Below, piece after piece: positions 57,842-64,000 of a DNA stretch of 64,000 bases. Below the pieces are notes generated by a model. That model saw only the letters and a list, made by a program, of their open reading frames with translations, ran no database searches and was not told the origin of the DNA. How positions within the stretch are numbered: the stretch's first letter is position 1; each line of letters begins with the position of its first letter. The DNA lies in the NCBI GenBank assembly GCA_029851415.1, contig CM056741.1, forward strand, positions 162,055,685 to 162,119,684, written 5' to 3'. The position numbers and the translations under genes were made by a program. Source of the stretch: Eretmocerus hayati. Lineage: Eukaryota > Arthropoda > Insecta > Hymenoptera > Aphelinidae.

Positions 57842-58068
57842 CCTCAGGAGCTCCTGGCTGGCCCCCGCAGGTTCTTCAATTTGGGTTGCATCTTTCAAGC
57901 AATCGTGCCAACAGTAACTCAGCGCCCATAGCCTCATCGCTACCGAACCAAGTCGCCGTCCACTACGTCGCAGACAGATACTCGATCAGGAGCGTCGCTT
58001 ACAGTGCTTGAGCGGTTGAGAAGCATCGGACCACCTCGGCTCAGGGCGGCTCACGAGCGCCTTATATA
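57842..58068 (-). promoter_or_regulatory. TATA box and candidate first exon, or LTR remnant
   Basis: TATATAAG on the minus strand (58068-58061) lies in a GC-rich island. About 130 bases downstream, ATG (context GTAGCGATGAGG) opens 31 codons that stay open to a strong donor, CTGAG|GTAAGT, at 57842/57841. No second exon was identified. Farther on, AATAAA occurs on the same strand near 57712. TATA to AATAAA spacing of about 350 bases also fits a solo LTR, but I could not find matching TG/CA ends. Confidence 0.3.
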
Positions 58069-58079
58069 CGAAACGCATG

Positions 58080-59275
58080 CTTGCGTGGTCGATTGCGAGA
58101 AGTGTTTTAGAGGTACGAGAAAGAAATTTTGGAGATGTATTCGGGTCGCATAAATCGGTAGAAATTTTTTGGGGATGCTGGGGAATTTTATCAAGTTAAC
58201 TAATAGCTCAGCAGGTTGGAAGAAATTGTTTTTAATTAAGAAGAATTAAAATTGTGGTTGTTTTATTTTGAAAGATGTACCTCAGCCACCTTCTGGCTGC
58301 GATCGAAAATTATGAGTATAGCGCAAAACGAAGAGAGTGCGGGAGCACGGGGAAACTTGACTAGAGCCCGAAATATGTACCCGCTAAGCGCGCTACCGGC
58401 AACTATGAAATGTGCGATTTTCACCGATGATCCAAGAGAGCGCTACCATACCGACCTCGACAGGTTCTGATAGCACGACTTATTCAAATTTACAGGGTAG
58501 GGTATACGTTAGAATTTAATCCGTGACATATTACATAGGATATGCTTCTCAATAAATAGTGAAAGCTTCCGAGAATAATGCGCCCGCGAATCGGCGAGCA
58601 CTCTAACACAAGTAGGATAGGTCAAATTGAATATAGGTTCCCTTGCACACGCTTTACACCGACAAATTATGAATCTTAGGGTGGACTAAATTGAAGATCA
58701 ACATTCTGACTATAAATTACTCGTCAATTTGATAAATAACTCATCGAAACCGCCGAGATATCGCGCGTTCGCAGATAATTGATGTGCCATTCCAGTTGAG
58801 ACCGTCCAATGAAGTAAGGTCAAAAAATTCGAGTGCCTCGGCCATAAAGTATATTATTCTAGAGTTAAGATGAGGTGGCGCGTGTTTTCCGGTTTAGCCC
58901 AGGCCGATTTTGCATCGCGACTATTCGAATTATCACTTTGAGGTCCAAATTCAAGTTTTGATGAAATTGGCATTCTGAAATATGTAAAAACTCCACAACT
59001 TCGCTCCCGATGGGGTTTTAAGATAAAACTCGTGGAGTAATATCGCACACAACGTATTCTCTATGAAAAGAATCCTATGGTACTCGAAAATTCGCATAAA
59101 ATTCTAAAAAGTGACAACTTGATGAGAAATGAAAAATTGCGATTACTCAAAAACGTACATTCGTATCCCATTGGATTTTTTCTTGAGAGTACTCCAAAAG
59201 ATTCCGAAGTGATGTAATTAGTCCGGTACGCGCTAAAAGATCGTGAAAGATGCTAAAATATTTCTTTCTTCAAAT
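58080..59275. other. Gene-free stretch
   Basis: No supported exon or repeat. The open frame at 58252-58470 has no ATG at its start and no recognisable motif. Confidence 0.4.
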
Positions 59276-59995
59276 ATATGAGAACGCAAAATTATCTTAG
59301 GAATTCGATACCAACTTTAGGGGAAGGATCTATACTATTTGCAAAACTATCATAATCCCATGGAACTATCTAAAAATCATTATACCCGATATCTACCGCA
59401 GAAATTCCTTCTTTCAACGATTAGAGCTTAATTCTTTCAAATGGATGGTGATCTCAGATGAAGCATTTTCTCATTTCAAAAATCAATAACAGACTTGGGA
59501 AATCCTCTAATCTCCCAATACCAAGAAATCGTGGATCTTTTCAGCTACAGGCTATGGGAAGCGAGATGGGAAGGGAGCTTGTGGTCGGATTAGTGGACTA
59601 TTGAAACATTATGCAACTATGCATAGTCTTAGAAGTTCTCATCTCGAGTCCATAGATACCGCCGGCTTTTTTGTGGAAAATTATGAAAATACACTAAAAG
59701 AATAGCTCTCTCAGAAATGAAGACTTCTGAACGAGCAGAATTTCATCCGAAGAAGCTGAGAGAATGGGGAATTGTCCTTAATGTCAACGGAGCCAAAGAT
59801 CGCATTTTGGAAAGTACATATCTCTAACGATATTTCGACAGAGTTAGAGATGTGAAAATCAAGCTTTGATCATTGAGAGAAGGAATTTCTGCCGTGGGTT
59901 CCGGGAATAATGATCTTGAGATAGTCTGCAAGGAGAAATAGATCTTTCCCTTAGAGTTGGTATCAAATTCCTACGATAATTTTGCGTTCTATATG
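59276..59995. mobile_element. 720-bp foldback element
   Basis: ATATGAGAACGCAAAATTAT at the left is mirrored by ATAATTTTGCGTTCTATAT at the right. The inversion continues through GATACCAACT, GGATCTAT and GCAGAAATTCCTTCT for about 170-200 bases per arm, with about 15% mismatch by eye. The central part is unpaired and non-coding. Confidence 0.7.
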
Positions 59996-62102
59996 TTCAG
60001 CGCCTCCCGTGAAAACGCGAAAGCGACGACGCTAGACGCTCATTATAGGCTCTGGGCCCACATAGGGCTCGAAAATGAAGCTAGCACTCCAGTTTCTTCG
60101 TGGCTTCTCTAAAGCTCACCTCGTTGCAAAAATGGCAAATCGCGACCGCAAAACTGCAGCAAATTCCACAGGTTACCGACAGAGCACCACCGATGCCGGC
60201 AAAATTTAGAATACGGGCCCTGGAAGCTTGTTTTTGGAGACTTTCAAAATGAAACAAGATACACTTCATTTGGACGATTTCATTTGGCCCATTTGGATGT
60301 CAAAAATGGTAACCCGTGAGGTAGGTTTTCCGAAAGGATATATTCATCAACATGATCACAGCGAGGCTATTTTCTGTGATTGTGTGGCGGCCGCATACGC
60401 TAAACACAACTATTTTGACTGACGCGATTATATGGACTATGGAGTTGAATTTTGTCGTGGATCGTGATTCAATCCCTCAGCAAACGAGAATATTCTTGAT
60501 GACGAACTTCTATAAAAGCTTGTGGAAATATGAATCATTCAATATTAAAAAAGGGAATATCACGTAAGAGCCCGAAGATTAGGTCCAATCGCAGTGAAAC
60601 TGAAAACGTGGATCGTAACTTTCAACGAGTCAAACTCTTGCTCATTCACTCATCCTGACTCGTTTTGAGGCTTCTATCAAACCTCCAAAATGATCTGAGA
60701 AACGTTCAAATTCAATAAAATTGAGTCAAGACGTTCACGATGTACGAAAGTCCCTAAATCAAATCAAAATCAAAGAGGAAAAAGTGACTCAAGGAGCACT
60801 TAAGTATCTATGGTTTGCAGGAATGATATCATTTTCATACCTGAGATCGTTAGAAGAGTATTCATCAATAAATACACACACAGCAAGTCAGAAAAATGGA
60901 TTGTGCCACTAACTCAACGACACCCTTAGAAATACTTTTCGCACGGAAATCTTAGAGAGTCATCTCAAAGATGATAAAAGAGTTCGTCAATCATGCAAAG
61001 ATCGGTGGAAAGTCCAAAATAGAGAGTGATCTGATTATCTTCAAATCACAAGTGATTCATTTTACATCATCTATGTACCCCTATAGATAAAAAAATCATA
61101 TGGCTATGGTTATATTTCCAACATAGGCTTATTTAATTCAGCTAAGAAATTATCATTGAACTCGAGATACAGCGAATGAAAAAATTGACCATCCGATTCC
61201 TGAAATAGTGGATTCGACACCGAGTTCATGAGATTGTAGCTCGCTTCTGAGCGATTGGTTTTCGGCCTGAGCCGCAGGCGAAGGTCGGAATAATTGCTCG
61301 GAACCGGGGAACCTCATGTAGGAGGTGCGAATACTAATTTTCGGAATTTTCAAATGTTTAGGTGCTTAAAAAATTGCAAGAAAGGTATTTTTACCTTTTC
61401 ATTGATTCGTCAGCGATGCTCGATAATCAAAAGATGAGACCTGATCAATTTCAAATTACGCGACAATACACTCTTACTCGCTACTTTTGACCACTACAAG
61501 CAGAGGCAAATACAATTATTATAAGAGGGGAGATTTTCAGGTAGTTCAAGTATTTGCCGTGTTATGGATATGAAGGTAAACGTTTCAAAGTAAACTACTG
61601 GCAGTTGGCACTGGGCCTCGCTTAGTACAGCAACCATAGGTACGGAATTTTTTCCGGTTCCTACTCAAAAACGCAAGTTGCAGAAGACCAGGTATGCTTC
61701 GGCACTCAGATTTTTAAACATTCGCGAGTTTCATTTTGCTTTTATTCTCGATAGCAAATGGTATGTCCGCGTCACCCATTATTTAATATTGAATTCGTCC
61801 GTGAAAAGTGACGATATGGAAAAATTGCGTAAAATTTTCGGCCAATTTTCGCTCATGAGTGCTCAAGAGAAAAATGGATACAATCAACCATTCAACATGG
61901 TATTCACGGATAAAGTTTCATTAACTAATTTGAATTAGTTGTGTACATTTTTGAAAATTCCAAATCCATCCATAGCTCATCTCACTTAGAAAAATATATA
62001 TCGGTCAGTGCTCACTTATAATTGATCGATTCAATTTTAAACTTAGCTACATTCAATTCCCAAAGTTATAGAAAAATTGAAATTTCAGCAACTCTTTTTT
62101 CA
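59996..62102. other. Upstream region of the 62-kb gene, no supported gene
   Basis: Short open frames occur (for example 60081-60269 minus, with a hydrophobic stretch), but none combines start, splice signals and a family motif. AATATATAT followed by TCGGTCAGTG near 61993-62010 could be the core promoter of the gene starting at 62103. Confidence 0.35.
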
Positions 62103-63485
62103 ATGTCTGCTCTGACGCTCGTATTGAGAGAGCTCCCAGGAGTAGACCCTGATGAGTTTTTCTACGTTCGAGCTTATCACACGAGTTGCTGGAAGGATCT
62201 ACGCACAAATATGAATTCTATTGGCACATCTTCACCAACGAGAAGCAGATCGAGTAGTTGTAGTGGTTACGGAACTGCCAGCGAAAGCGAGTCAATGACA
62301 CATGAAGCGACATCATCGGGTAATTTAAATCGGCAGGTCTCATCGAAGCCTCAGCATAAGTGGCTCAAGAAACATATCAAGGTAAACATACAAATTTCGC
62401 ATCGATACTACAATATGTGTGTCACAAAGCTTGCTTACCTTTGATAGAGTGTAAACATGAGCTTCAGAATTTTATTTGAGATACTCGTTCGATTATTTCT
62501 CACTTTTTCTATTCAGTGATAACGAGATGATGCTCTTTCGCATATCACTTCGAGAATTTCATCAGTAAAATATGTCCAGATTTGAGTCTGTTGCATCATA
62601 GGCCCATTGGAGAAACATGTGATTCGTGCCACAAAATCATCTTTTTCGTCTCAAAATGATTTAGTAGCATCAGTAAATTTGGTTTAATTAAATGAAAATA
62701 TCATTGTTAGTAGATATTGACAATAAGGGCACCAAATGATTTCCTGCATGATTTTCACTCACAGTTTTGATTGATATCAAGGTTTTTGGTTTATTGTACT
62801 ACTGATGCCAAAGTGGATCATACACTTTGACAATTCTTCGAATATTCTGATTTGATTAATACGTAAATTTGTTGGTAGAGCAAAAAATCGTAGCCTTCAT
62901 GATTACACAATAGTACGATACATTGTGTTCATATAATCATATCATCTCTACATTGATCCTAATTTTTCTAGAAGTCAAGTGTGGAAAAAGAAAAACCCCA
63001 ATGTGAGATCAAGGAAGAAAATCGAATCATGCATGAAGGAAGGGACATTCTGAATTCTTCACGGAATTTGGCTCCAAGTGCGTGGCAGTTGATATCGCCT
63101 CTCTCGTCAACACTAAATCCATACGGATCAAAAGACTATCGACCAAATCATCGATTCATTGGAGATTTAACATTTTTGGACTGTCCAATGGTGAGTTTTC
63201 ATTCACAAATGTTGATCAATAATTTTAATTGTACTTTTCAATCGATGTACAGTTCTTTCATTTTTGTTGCAGACAACCTGTAGCGATTGTAACTTCGTAC
63301 AGCCTCAATTAAAGTATGACGAGATCAACATGGTATACACGTCGATGCACAATTCACGAGATAAGGTAAAATGTTCCTCAAGGTTTTGAATCTCAAATGA
63401 CTCTTTTTAGTCCCTAATGATTTGCCTTTTACAGGCAAAGGTATACATCAAGAAAAGCTTTTTTTTCAATATTTCGAATCAATGA
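62103..63485 (+). CDS. Four-exon gene, 213-aa Ser-rich protein, unknown function
   Basis: Exons are 62103-62381, 62972-63190, 63273-63365 and 63435-63485. All introns are GT-AG and all junctions fall between codons. Exon 1 begins MSALTLVLRELPGVDPDEFF, then carries a Ser/Thr/Arg-rich low-complexity stretch (TSSPTRSRSSSCSGYG) and a basic HKWLKKHIK end. Exon 2 has DYRPNHRFIGDLTFLDCPM, and exon 3 has TTCSDCNFVQPQLKYDE with a Cys pair. Exon 4 is short and ends at TGA. No signal peptide or membrane helix is obvious, so a cytosolic or nuclear protein is likely. I do not recognise the family. The start is the first in-frame ATG; an acceptor (AATTTCAG) just before it at 62088 means exon 1 could instead be internal. 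Exon 4 is the least certain, and AATAAA occurs near 63817. Confidence 0.6.
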
Positions 63486-64000
63486 TTCTTTTAAAAAATG
63501 ACTGAGCCGTAGATTCTTAGGTGTTTGTGCCAACTATACAATTTTCGTATGAATTTTTTAAAGCTACGCAATAACTAGTCGCTCTAAGGTAGCTTATTTG
63601 AGAATAGGAAGTCAGTGGTCTATTTCATACTTAGTATCTCAATAGACTGTATTTTGAAACGTGCAAAGCAAACTTTTGTCGACTAAGAAACGAGTACATT
63701 AGAAAAATAACAATTTTAGAGATATGATCATGGATGATCACTGTTAGTCTTCGAAAAAAAAAAAAAAAAATCAGTAATGTGAGGAAAAACCCCCGCATGG
63801 GTAATTCTATTTCTCAATAAAATGCACGAAAATTAATGAGAAAATTTCAATGTAAAAAGTCAACTGCGATGTCTCGGTGCTTTTGACACCTTGAAATGCG
63901 AAATAATGTTTTTAATATATTAAGAGAAATCAATCTCGAAATCGAAATTTGATTGAAAAACAGATGCTATTTTTACTAAACGTGTTTATCAATATGATGA
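63486..64000. other. 3' flank of the 62-kb gene
   Basis: AT-rich, with a run of about 17 A at 63755-63771 and AATAAA near 63817. No further exon seen. Confidence 0.45.

Overview
The window looks like AT-rich insect nuclear DNA. The firm evidence is a spliced insect odorant receptor gene, an intronless divergent ionotropic receptor and a long non-LTR retrotransposon with insect-type ORF1. A parasitoid or other hymenopteran is my guess from the style of these receptors; the order cannot be proved from the sequence alone. There are no operons, CRISPR arrays or rRNA genes. Most of the space is short DNA transposon remnants, many of them foldback or palindromic.

Layout. 202-1157 is a TIR element repeated in inverse orientation at 43943-44777. 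1738-2033 is a foldback MITE. 2579-19303 is one odorant receptor gene: nine exons join in phase to 396 codons plus stop, and its introns (the largest 8.2 kb) are filled with MITEs, tandem arrays and an 849-bp duplication. 20012-22172 is a giant near-perfect palindrome. 22501-28046 holds three more TIR elements in otherwise empty DNA. 28047-34140 is mostly gene-free.

34141 to about 39540 is a minus-strand CR1/Jockey-group non-LTR retrotransposon: PHD finger, coiled coil and FP25K-like ORF1, then an endonuclease-reverse transcriptase ORF2. ORF2 follows ORF1 in the same frame after a single UGA-CUA stop, and has no ATG of its own before the endonuclease domain. Two frame lesions show that this copy is dead.

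39540-45445 holds MITEs and a possible minus-strand terminal exon. 45446-47368 encodes a 640-residue divergent ionotropic receptor on the minus strand. 47369-62102 is mostly mobile DNA: a 1.8-kb TATA-flanked element, a 1.16-kb foldback, a 0.7-kb foldback, and a GC-rich minus-strand promoter or exon candidate near 58 kb. 62103-63485 is a four-exon plus-strand gene of unknown function.

The two confident receptor genes are both chemosensory: the odorant receptor would act with Orco in olfactory neuron dendrites, and the ionotropic receptor is probably a gustatory or other sensory channel subunit. The remaining structure is the product of transposition, hairpin formation and tandem duplication.
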